The notes beneath the pieces were generated by a model. The model saw only the letters and a program-made list of their open reading frames with translations. It made no database searches and was not told where the DNA came from. A DNA stretch of 64,000 bases from Asticcacaulis sp. ZE23SCel15. Lineage in GTDB: Bacteria > Pseudomonadota > Alphaproteobacteria > Caulobacterales > Caulobacteraceae. Positions 23,618-31,232 of the stretch are shown piece by piece. The position numbers were made by a program, and so were the translations under genes. The DNA lies in NCBI RefSeq assembly GCF_030505395.1, contig NZ_CP130044.1, forward strand, positions 3,605,001 through 3,669,000. The letters are read 5' to 3'. Numbering within the stretch: position 1 is the stretch's first letter; each line of letters starts with the position of its first letter.

Positions 23618-24913
23618 ATGACATCTCAACCCCTCGCCCTTGTAAACGCCCGCCTGATCGATCCCGACAGCGGTTATGATGGCCCAGGCTCCGTCATCAT
23701 TGCCGAAGGCGTCATCGCCGACGTCATTTTCTCTGATGTGCCACCTTCGGGCAGTGCGGACTATAAGGTCATCGACTGCGACGGAAACCTTGTCTGTCCA
23801 GGCCTGATCGATTTGCGTGTCAAAACCGGTGAGCCCGGCCATGAGCAGAAAGAAACCCTGAAATCGGCGTCACTGGCGGCGGCGGCGGGCGGCGTCACCT
23901 CCTTTGTGGTGCAACCCGATACCCATCCGGTGATTGATGAGCCGGCCATGGTCGATTTTATCCTGCGTCGTGCCCGCGATATCGAACTGGTGCACGTCTA
24001 TCCGGCGGGTGCGGCCACCAAGGGCTGCGACGGCAAGACGATGGCTGAGATCGGCCTGATGAATGAGGCCGGTGCGCTCTATTTCACCGATGTCGATCAG
24101 CCGATCATCAATACCAAGGTCTTTGGCCGGGTGCTGGCCTATGCGGGCGGATTCAATGCGTTGGTCGCCCACCGCCCCAAGGAGCCTTGGCTGTCGGATG
24201 GGGCGGTCGCCACCTCCGGCGAAATGGCCTCGCGCATGGGCCTTTCGGGGGTTTCAGCCCTTGCCGAGCGCATCGCGCTGGAGCGCGATCTGGCCATGGT
24301 CGAACTGACCGGCACGCGGCTTTTGGTTGATCAGATATCAACCGCCGCGTCGGTGGAGACCCTGAAACGCACCAAGGCCAAGGGCCTGGAGGTCTATGCG
24401 TCGGTAAGCATCAACCATCTGGTGTTCAACGAATTTGACATCGGCGATTACCGCACCTTCTATCGCCTCGATCCGCCTCTACGGGCCGAATCTGACCGGG
24501 TAGCTCTGGTCGATGCGGTCGAAGACGGGGTGATTGATGTCATCGTCTCTAACCACAGCCCTGCCCCCGCAGAGGATAAGCGTCTGCCGTTTTCGCAAGC
24601 TACCCCCGGCGCGATTGGACTGCAAACCCTGCTGGCCGCCCTGATCGGGCTGCATTTCGACCGCGATATCCCGCTGATCGACCTGCTGCGGGCCGTGACC
24701 ATCAATCCGGCGCAGATACTGGGGCTTGAGGCCGGACGACTGAAAAAAGGTGCCCCCGCCGACATCATTGTGGTCGATGTCGATGCGCCGTTTGCGTTGC
24801 GCGAAAAAGACATATTGTCAAAATCCAAAAACTCGCCGTTTGAAAACCGCACCCTGCAAGGTAAGGTCTTAAAAACGCTGGTGGATGGGCGAATAGTATA
24901 TACGGCGGAGTAA
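23618..24913 (+). CDS. pyrC: Dihydroorotase-like protein lacking the metal-binding histidines (pseudo-DHOase)
   Basis: 431 residues with the amidohydrolase fold of dihydroorotase: PGLIDLRVKTGEPG, SHAPH-region replaced by VSNHSPAPAEDK, and TPGAIGLQTLLAALIGL. In active enzymes the first motif is DxHxH; here the two histidines are R67 and K69. This matches the non-catalytic PyrC' known from Pseudomonas, which builds a complex with ATCase. The gene lies directly behind pyrB, which supports a structural role for the ATCase. A working dihydroorotase should be encoded elsewhere. Confidence 0.85.
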   Translation: MTSQPLALVNARLIDPDSGYDGPGSVIIAEGVIADVIFSDVPPSGSADYKVIDCDGNLVCPGLIDLRVKTGEPGHEQKETLKSASLAAAAGGVTSFVVQPDTHPVIDEPAMVDFILRRARDIELVHVYPAGAATKGCDGKTMAEIGLMNEAGALYFTDVDQPIINTKVFGRVLAYAGGFNALVAHRPKEPWLSDGAVATSGEMASRMGLSGVSALAERIALERDLAMVELTGTRLLVDQISTAASVETLKRTKAKGLEVYASVSINHLVFNEFDIGDYRTFYRLDPPLRAESDRVALVDAVEDGVIDVIVSNHSPAPAEDKRLPFSQATPGAIGLQTLLAALIGLHFDRDIPLIDLLRAVTINPAQILGLEAGRLKKGAPADIIVVDVDAPFALREKDILSKSKNSPFENRTLQGKVLKTLVDGRIVYTAE

Positions 24914-24924
24914 TCGCGACAAAA

Positions 24925-24975
24925 CGCCCTCCCTGCCCTGCGGGGAGGGGGGACCGCTGAAAGCGGTGGGTGGGG
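24925..24975. repeat. Left inverted end of the DUF559 unit
   Basis: About 50 bp holding two hairpins: CCCTCCC...GGGAGGG-type and ACCGCTGAAAGCGGT. It is an inverted copy, roughly 80% identical, of 25348-25397. It starts 11 bp after the pyrC stop and ends 8 bp before the DUF559 start codon. Confidence 0.8.
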
Positions 24976-24983
24976 AAAATCTG

Positions 24984-25385
24984 ATGGCAGTCAGGGACGG
25001 CGCAAATATTCCCAGAGCACGACAACTGCGCAAAGCCCTGACCAAACCTGAACTCTGGTTGTGGTTACGCCTGAAAGACCGCAAGGCTGTTGGAATCGTC
25101 TTTCGCAATCAACATCCCATCGGCCCTTATGTGCTCGACTTTTACTGCCCAAAAGCCAAACTGTGCATCGAAGTTGATGGCGAAATCCATACACATGCCC
25201 ATCAACAACAGCATGATAAAACCCGTGACCTGTGGCTTAAAAGCAAAGGCATCGGTGTCTATAGAATTAAAGCCATCGACCTGCTTGATAATCCCGATGA
25301 AACCGCACAGGGGGTTATTGACCTTGCCAGAGAACGCATAATAAATACCCCACCCACCGCCTTCGGCGGTTCCCCCTCCCCATAA
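24984..25385 (+). CDS. DUF559 (Vsr/restriction-endonuclease-like) protein
   Basis: 133 residues from ATG 24984. ARQLRKALTKPELWLWLRLKD, then FRNQHPIGPYVLDFYCPKAKLCIEVDGEIH and RDLWLKSKGIGVYRI, match DUF559. This is a PD-(D/E)xK nuclease-like fold, with D and E..D (LDFYCP, IEVDG) as candidate metal ligands. The last residues (TPPTAFGGSPSP) are read from the right-hand inverted repeat, which also supplies the stop codon. The gene is fully enclosed by inverted repeats between pyrC and plsY, which suggests a small mobile unit. Confidence 0.85.
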   Translation: MAVRDGANIPRARQLRKALTKPELWLWLRLKDRKAVGIVFRNQHPIGPYVLDFYCPKAKLCIEVDGEIHTHAHQQQHDKTRDLWLKSKGIGVYRIKAIDLLDNPDETAQGVIDLARERIINTPPTAFGGSPSP

Positions 25386-25397
25386 ATAGGGAGGGTG
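25348..25397. repeat. Right inverted end of the DUF559 unit
   Basis: About 50 bp, the reverse complement of 24925-24975 with some mismatches. It contains ACCGCCTTCGGCGGT and CCCTCCC...GGGAGGG-type hairpins. The end of the DUF559 gene lies inside it; plsY starts 15 bp further on. Confidence 0.8.
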
Positions 25398-25412
25398 TAG
25401 TAAGGACAGACC

Positions 25413-26042
25413 GTGCTGAGCCAACCGATCATCTATGCCCTTGCCGTACTGGGCGGCTACCTTTTGGGGTCGATACCGTTTGGCGTGCTGACGACCAAAC
25501 TGGCGGGCATAGATATCCGCGAAGTCGGCTCCGGCAATATTGGCGCCACCAATGTCCTGCGCACCGGCCGTAAGGATCTGGCGCTGATCACGTTCTTAGG
25601 CGACACCGGTAAGGGCGCTATGGCGGTTGGTATTGCGTTTGCGGCCCTGCTGACCGTTGATATGGCTACCCGTCAGACCGGCATGGCATTGGCCGGGGCG
25701 GCGGCGTTTCTAGGCCACCTGTTCCCCGTCTGGCTGAAATTCAAGGGTGGCAAGGGGGTCGCGACCTTCCTTGGCACCCTGTTTGCCGCAGCCTGGCCGA
25801 TGGGGCTGGCGGCGGGGGCTATCTGGTTGCTGGTGGCGTTTACCCTGCGCATTTCGTCTTTGAGCGCGCTGGTCGCCGCCGCACTCATCGCCCCCGTAGG
25901 GTTCCTGATTGATCAGCCCTACCCGTTCGTGCTGATGAGCCTGTTCATGGCGGTGCTGATCTATATCCGCCACAAGGACAACATCAAACGGCTGATGGCT
26001 GGCACTGAGCCTAAGATCGGCAAAAAGGACAAGACGGCCTAG
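25413..26042 (+). CDS. plsY: Acyl-phosphate glycerol-3-phosphate acyltransferase
   Basis: 209 residues from GTG 25413, with five to six membrane spans. The PlsY motifs are present: SIPFG near the start, GSGNIGATNVLRTGRK (phosphate-binding loop), and the FKGGKGVATFLG loop. It transfers the acyl group from acyl-phosphate to glycerol 3-phosphate in the inner membrane, the first step of phospholipid synthesis. Its stop is directly followed by dprA, indicating an operon. Confidence 0.94.
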   Translation: MLSQPIIYALAVLGGYLLGSIPFGVLTTKLAGIDIREVGSGNIGATNVLRTGRKDLALITFLGDTGKGAMAVGIAFAALLTVDMATRQTGMALAGAAAFLGHLFPVWLKFKGGKGVATFLGTLFAAAWPMGLAAGAIWLLVAFTLRISSLSALVAAALIAPVGFLIDQPYPFVLMSLFMAVLIYIRHKDNIKRLMAGTEPKIGKKDKTA

Positions 26043-27194
26043 ATGTCCCTGTTCGATGCGCCCCCCTTTCCGCCTGTCAAGACCGAAGAGGAGCGCATCG
26101 CCCGCCTGAGACTGGCGCGCACTCAGCGCATCGGCCCGATCAATTTTCAGCAACTTATCACCCGTTTCGGAAGTGCTGTCCGCGCGCTGGAAGCCCTGCC
26201 TACGCTTGCTCAACGCGCAGGCGGCGGCATAACGCCTGCCCCCATGGCGATGGTTGAGGCCGAGATCAAAAACAGCCGCGCCACCGGTGCGCGTCTGGTC
26301 GTGCTGGGCGATAGCGATTACCCCAAACTGCTCAGCCATATCGCCGCCGCCCCGCCCGTTTTGTGGTTGCTGGGAGAGCACGCCCTGTCGCCCAAAGCCG
26401 TGGCCATCGTCGGGGCGCGCAATGCCTCCGCCGCCGGTATGAAGATGGCCCAAACCCTGGCCGCAGACCTTGGTGAAGCTGGGTACACCATCGTCTCGGG
26501 TTTGGCGCGCGGCATTGACACCCATGCCCATCAGGGATCACTCAAGACCGGCACGGCGGCCGTTTTGGGCGGGGGTATTGATGATGTCTATCCGCCGCAA
26601 AATCAGGATTTATATACCGCGCTGAAATCCTACGGTGTGCTGATCTCCGAAAGTCCGGCGGGCTATAAGGCCCACGCCCGCGATTTTCCCCGCCGCAACC
26701 GGGTCATCAGCGGCCTGACCCTGGGGACGATTGTGGTTGAGGCCGAACTGCGCTCCGGCTCCCTGATCACGGCACGGCTGGCGGGTGAGCAGAACCGCGA
26801 TGTCTTTGCCGTGCCTGGTTCGCCGCTCGATCCAAGGGCGCGCGGGTCCAATGACCTGCTGCGCCAAGGTGCGCACCTGTGTGAAACCGCCGAAGACGTC
26901 ATCCGCATACTGGAAACCGGTATTGGTTTTAATGACGGGACGCGTTCGGCATATGACGATATGCGCCCGCACTATCTGGCCACCGCCGAGGACACGTCGG
27001 ATGATCTTGATGACCGGATCGACGATCTTCGCACCCAGATACTCAACCTGATCAGCCATACCCCCAGCCACCGTGACGAAGTGCTGAGGCTTGCGGGCGC
27101 GTCAATGACGCTCGGTTTTGCGGCCCTCAGCGAGCTTGAAATCGCCGGATTGATCGCCCCTCAACCCGGCGGATATTACGTGTTGGTCGATTAA
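26043..27194 (+). CDS. dprA: DNA-processing protein DprA
   Basis: 383 residues. After a helix-hairpin-type N-terminus comes the Rossmann-like core with VAIVGARNASAAGMKMA, GYTIVSGLARGIDTHAHQGSL, VLGGGIDDVYPPQN and PRRNRVISGL. A C-terminal winged helix (about 320-380) follows. DprA loads RecA onto incoming single-stranded DNA in transformation. The ATG begins right after the plsY stop. Confidence 0.94.
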   Translation: MSLFDAPPFPPVKTEEERIARLRLARTQRIGPINFQQLITRFGSAVRALEALPTLAQRAGGGITPAPMAMVEAEIKNSRATGARLVVLGDSDYPKLLSHIAAAPPVLWLLGEHALSPKAVAIVGARNASAAGMKMAQTLAADLGEAGYTIVSGLARGIDTHAHQGSLKTGTAAVLGGGIDDVYPPQNQDLYTALKSYGVLISESPAGYKAHARDFPRRNRVISGLTLGTIVVEAELRSGSLITARLAGEQNRDVFAVPGSPLDPRARGSNDLLRQGAHLCETAEDVIRILETGIGFNDGTRSAYDDMRPHYLATAEDTSDDLDDRIDDLRTQILNLISHTPSHRDEVLRLAGASMTLGFAALSELEIAGLIAPQPGGYYVLVD

Positions 27195-27200
27195 TCACCA

Positions 27201-27380
27201 TCAAGCCATAGGCCCGCGCGCCTTTTGAGCAGCATGATACAGATGCTCGCTCAGGCCCTGATGCCCGACCTTTTGTGCCATCTGCGCCAGAGATGCCGCC
27301 ATATCGCCGATATAGACCAGAACCTCGGCCTGTTCCTGCACGGAAACCTCCTGACCGGCTTCGCGCTCCAACTCCTTCAT
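27201..27380 (-). CDS. Small helical protein of unknown function
   Basis: 59 residues, starting MKELEREAGQEVSVQEQAEVL and ending HAAQKARGPMA, all helical and charged, with no signal peptide. A strong AGGAG lies 6 bases before the ATG. Codon use and layout look like a real gene; it converges with dprA. No family recognised. Confidence 0.65.
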   Translation of the reverse strand: MKELEREAGQEVSVQEQAEVLVYIGDMAASLAQMAQKVGHQGLSEHLYHAAQKARGPMA

Positions 27381-27659
27381 AGCTACTCCTTATACCTAAA
27401 TGCCCGCAGGCACGGGATATGGCACAGGCCACTTCTCCCCCATCAGTTGAAAGCTTAAATAAAATTACCTTTAATTGCAATTCTCATTCTTACTACCTTT
27501 GGATTTATGTAGGGGAAGACTCAAGATCAGCCCTCTATGGCCGCCGTGGCAAAAAAGCCGCTTCACAGTTGACTGAAACCGCTTTAAGGCTGGCATATTT
27601 GAAGCCTGCTCCCATTTTCAGGCTCATCGCTATTTTGCAGACGGATTTATAAAAGCCTT

Positions 27660-30287
27660 ATGAAGCTGGTTATTGTCGAAAGTCCTGCCAAGGCCAAAAC
27701 CATCAACAAATATCTGGGCAAGGACTATAAGGTTCTGGCGTCCTACGGCCATGTGCGCGACCTGCCGTCCAAGGATGGCTCGGTTAAGCCCGACGATGAC
27801 TTCGCCATGATCTGGGAAGCTGACCCCAAGGCGGTCAAACGTCTTAACGAAATCGCCGAAGCCGCGAAGGCGTCCGATGGCGTCATCCTCGCGACCGACC
27901 CCGACCGCGAAGGGGAAGCCATTTCCTGGCACGTGCTTGAGGTGCTAAATAAGAAGAAAGTGCTCAAAGAAAAGACCGTTGAGCGCGTCACCTTCAACGC
28001 CATCACCAAATCCGCCGTCGATCTGGCCATGGCCAATCCGCGCCAGCTCGATATGGAACTGGTCGAAGCCTATCTGGCGCGCCGCGCCCTTGATTACCTC
28101 GTGGGCTTTACCCTGTCGCCCGTTCTGTGGCGTAAGCTGCCCGGCGCGCGCTCGGCCGGACGGGTGCAGTCTGTGGCGCTGAAGATCGTCGTTGACCGCG
28201 AAGTCGAGATTGAGAAGTTCAAAACCGAAGAATACTGGACCGTCGATACCGAAGTTTCGGCCAATTCACCGCCATTTTCGGCCAAGTTGATCCAGCTAAA
28301 TGGCAAAAAATTGGGCAAATTCGACCTGCCCAACGAAGCCGCGGCCAAGGGCGCCGAAGCCGCCATTGCCGCCTCGAACTTTACCATTACCGAGGTTGAT
28401 CAAAAGCCCGGCAAGCGCACCCCGCCGCCGCCGTTCACCACCTCGACCCTCCAGCAGGAAGCGTCGCGCAAGCTGGGCTTTTCCGCCTCACGCACCATGC
28501 AGACGGCGCAGAAACTGTACGAAGGCGTTGATATCGGCGGGGAAACCACCGGTCTGATCACCTATATGCGAACTGACGGCGTCTATGTCGAGCCTGAGGC
28601 GATTGCTGAAATGCGCAAGCTGATCGGGGAACGCTATGGCCCGGCCTATGTGCCCGAAACCCCGCGCTTCTACAAGGCCAAGGCCAAGAACGCCCAGGAA
28701 GCCCACGAAGCCGTGCGCCCGACCTCGCTCTATCGCCGCCCGGAAACCCTGCGCCTTGAGGGCGATCAGGCGCGGCTTTATGAACTGATCTGGAAACGGA
28801 CCATGGCGTCGCAAATGGAAGCGGCCAAGGTTGAGAAAACCGCCATTGACCTGTTGAGCCCCGATAAGCAAATCGCCCTGCGTGCCACCGGTCAGGTCAT
28901 CACCTTTGATGGCTATCTAGCGGTCTATGAAGAAGGCAAGGATGATGACGGCGATGAGGACGGTGGCCGCTTGCCCGCCGTGCGCGTCGGCACCACGGCC
29001 AGCGTTCATGCCATCAAGCCGGCCCAGCACTTTACCGAACCGCCCCCGCGCTATTCCGAAGCCACCCTCGTCAAGAAGATGGAAGAACTGGGGATCGGGC
29101 GGCCTTCGACCTATGCGTCGGTACTGACCGTGCTGCGCGACCGCGCCTATGTCCGCATGGATAAGAACCGCTTTATCCCCGAAGACAAAGGCCGGCTGGT
29201 CACGGCCTTCCTTGAAGAATTTTTCAAGCGTTACGTCGAATATGACTTCACGGCTGACCTCGAAGAAAAGCTCGATCTGGTCTCCGCCGGTGAGTTGAAC
29301 TGGAAGGCATTGCTGCGCGAATTCTGGCAGGATTTCCACGCCGCCGCCGGTGGCGTGCAGGAGTTCCGCGTCTCTGAGGTGCTGGATCGCCTGAATGATG
29401 CCCTGGGGCCGCATATCTTCCCCGACAAAGGCGACGGCACCAATCCGCGCGCCTGCCCGTCATGCGCCAACGGTCTGCTGAGCCTGAAAACCTCACGGTT
29501 TGGGGCCTTTATCGGCTGCTCCAACTACCCGGAATGTAAGTTTACGCGCCCCGTCGGTAACCCGGAAAGCGCCTCCGAAGATGGCGGTGCCTCCGGCGAC
29601 CGCGAACTGGGCGTTGACCCAGCCACCGATAAGGTCGTCTCTCTGAAAATTGGCCGCTTTGGCCCCTATGTACAGTTGGGCGAAGCCGAATCGAAAGAGG
29701 ATAAGCCCAAGCGGTCTTCCCTGCCCAAGGCCTGGCCACCGGCGTCGATCGATCTAGAGCGCGGGCTCAAGTTGCTCAGCCTGCCGCGCGAAATCGGCAT
29801 AAACCCGGAAAATAATAAGCCGATCACTGCGGGTCTGGGGCGCTTTGGGCCGTTTATCGCCAATGACGGGACATACGCGAACCTTGCCAATTTCGATGAG
29901 ATTTTCGAGGTCGGCATTAACCGCGCCGTCGTCATGCTGGCTGAGAAAAAGGCCAATGCCAAGGGCAAGGGTTCGGCGGCTGCACCCCTCAAGGAACTGG
30001 GCAAGCATCCTGATAATGACGAGGCCATTCAGGTCATGTCCGGCCGCTATGGCCCCTATGTCAAATGCGGTAAGGTCAATGCGACCCTGCCCAAGGATAT
30101 AACGCCCGAAGAGGTGACGCTGGAACAGGCGCTGGAACTGATCGCGGCCAAAGGTGGGGTCAAAAAAGCGGCGACTAAAAAGGCTCCGGCCAAGAAAGCG
30201 GCGACCAAGACCACGGCGGCCAAAAAACCTGCCGCCAGGAAAGCCCCGGCTAAAAAAGCCCCCGCAAAGAAAAAGGCCGAGGCGTAA
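27660..30287 (+). CDS. topA: DNA topoisomerase I
   Basis: 875 residues. The Toprim domain starts MKLVIVESPAKAKTINKYLG and holds DPDREGEAISWH. The catalytic tyrosine is Y302 in LITYMRTDG. A CPSC...C...C zinc finger lies near residue 600 (CPSCANGLL...CSNYPEC). Further topoisomerase zinc-ribbon-like repeats without cysteines follow (GRFGPYVQLGE, GRFGPFIANDG, GRYGPYVKCGK). The C-terminal 45 residues are a Lys/Ala/Pro tail (KKAPAKKA-type), as in other alphaproteobacteria. It relaxes negative supercoils and is essential in most bacteria. Confidence 0.96.
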   Translation: MKLVIVESPAKAKTINKYLGKDYKVLASYGHVRDLPSKDGSVKPDDDFAMIWEADPKAVKRLNEIAEAAKASDGVILATDPDREGEAISWHVLEVLNKKKVLKEKTVERVTFNAITKSAVDLAMANPRQLDMELVEAYLARRALDYLVGFTLSPVLWRKLPGARSAGRVQSVALKIVVDREVEIEKFKTEEYWTVDTEVSANSPPFSAKLIQLNGKKLGKFDLPNEAAAKGAEAAIAASNFTITEVDQKPGKRTPPPPFTTSTLQQEASRKLGFSASRTMQTAQKLYEGVDIGGETTGLITYMRTDGVYVEPEAIAEMRKLIGERYGPAYVPETPRFYKAKAKNAQEAHEAVRPTSLYRRPETLRLEGDQARLYELIWKRTMASQMEAAKVEKTAIDLLSPDKQIALRATGQVITFDGYLAVYEEGKDDDGDEDGGRLPAVRVGTTASVHAIKPAQHFTEPPPRYSEATLVKKMEELGIGRPSTYASVLTVLRDRAYVRMDKNRFIPEDKGRLVTAFLEEFFKRYVEYDFTADLEEKLDLVSAGELNWKALLREFWQDFHAAAGGVQEFRVSEVLDRLNDALGPHIFPDKGDGTNPRACPSCANGLLSLKTSRFGAFIGCSNYPECKFTRPVGNPESASEDGGASGDRELGVDPATDKVVSLKIGRFGPYVQLGEAESKEDKPKRSSLPKAWPPASIDLERGLKLLSLPREIGINPENNKPITAGLGRFGPFIANDGTYANLANFDEIFEVGINRAVVMLAEKKANAKGKGSAAAPLKELGKHPDNDEAIQVMSGRYGPYVKCGKVNATLPKDITPEEVTLEQALELIAAKGGVKKAATKKAPAKKAATKTTAAKKPAARKAPAKKAPAKKKAEA

Positions 30288-30303
30288 CGCATCTACAGCG
30301 CCC

Positions 30304-30562
30304 CCCCCCTCCGTCATTTCGCTTCGCTCAATGCCACCTCCCCACGGTAACCACCCGCAGGGAGGAGAATACGCTCCCTCCTCCCTGTGCCAAAGGCATG
30401 GGGACCGGGCCGCCGGAGCGGGTGGATGCGAATGAAATGAGCAGACGGAGGGGGATAGCGCCGCAATTGTGAACACTCAGGCGCTCAAGATTAAGTAAAC
30501 ATACCCCTCCGTCGCGGACTTCGCCGCGCCACCTCCCCACGCTTTGCGTAGGGAGGAGAATA
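30304..30562. repeat. Three copies of an intergenic CTCCGTC...GGGAGGAG repeat
   Basis: Copies lie at 30304-30370 (plus), 30373-30455 (minus) and 30504-30562 (plus). Each runs CCCCTCCGTC, a short hairpin, CCACCTCCCC or similar, a variable loop and AGGGAGGAG. They fill the space between topA and the next gene, so this 350-bp stretch holds repeats and no gene. Confidence 0.75.
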
Positions 30563-30637
30563 ACGCCCCTCAAGAACCGCTTGCCGACGCCTGACTATAC
30601 TGGCATTTTCGCTAAGACGGTATTTGGGGGAACATCA

Positions 30638-31174
30638 GTGCTGAAACACTCGACATTGGCGGCTATCGCAGCGGTCTGCATTTTCACGGCGCCCGCTGAG
30701 GCTCAAGCCTGTGGAGAGCCCAAGACCTTAAGCCCAAGCGCCATCGGATCGATCAAACTCGGCAGCAGCATCAAATCGCTGACGCCCCGCTTCAAACTGA
30801 AAACCGAGCAATATGCATCAGATGGTGACGACTATCTAAGACATGAAATAGACGTCTGCCCCGGCGTTATCGTGATAGCCGCAACCGCGTTGGATCGCCA
30901 CATCATCGACAGGATCGAGACGACCTCAAATTACTTTGTGACAGCAAAGGGCGCAAAGGTCGGTATGACTGTTGCCGAACTCAGGAAGCTTTATCCTAGA
31001 GGAGAAACTTATACTGGTGCGGAAGAAGGATGGTATGCCTCTTTTTCGACGAAAGAAGGTGTTTATTTCGAATTGCAAATAGATGCTATTCCGCGTGATT
31101 GCTTTGAAACTACTCGGAATTGCGAGGGCGTCGTTAGTAGCGTCAAGGTGATCAAAGCATACATTCAAAAATAG
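30638..31174 (+). CDS. Exported protein of unknown function
   Basis: 178 residues from GTG 30638, preceded by GGGGG. A signal peptide (about 1-25, IAAVCIFTAPAEA) precedes a mature part with four cysteines (ACGEP, DVCPG, RDCFE, RNCEG) that may form two disulfides. No family recognised. Codon use in the second half is more AT-rich than in its neighbours, a mild sign of different origin. Expected in the periplasm. Confidence 0.65.
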   Translation: MLKHSTLAAIAAVCIFTAPAEAQACGEPKTLSPSAIGSIKLGSSIKSLTPRFKLKTEQYASDGDDYLRHEIDVCPGVIVIAATALDRHIIDRIETTSNYFVTAKGAKVGMTVAELRKLYPRGETYTGAEEGWYASFSTKEGVYFELQIDAIPRDCFETTRNCEGVVSSVKVIKAYIQK

Positions 31175-31232
31175 CCGGATTTATGCCCCCTACGATATGG
31201 CTTAAGCGCCAACTCTGCCGTACATATTGGGG

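Noticed and set aside
25710-26531. Long minus-strand frame across plsY and dprA
   Set aside because: Both plus-strand genes have full family motifs; the antisense frame has low-complexity, Gln/Arg/Gly-rich composition.
27419-27652. 77-codon plus-strand frame before topA
   Set aside because: No family, no clear ribosome site, AT-rich; more likely the topA promoter region.
30304-30562. Repeats behind topA as a CRISPR array
   Set aside because: Only three copies, in mixed orientation, with unequal spacing and internal hairpins; no cas genes nearby.
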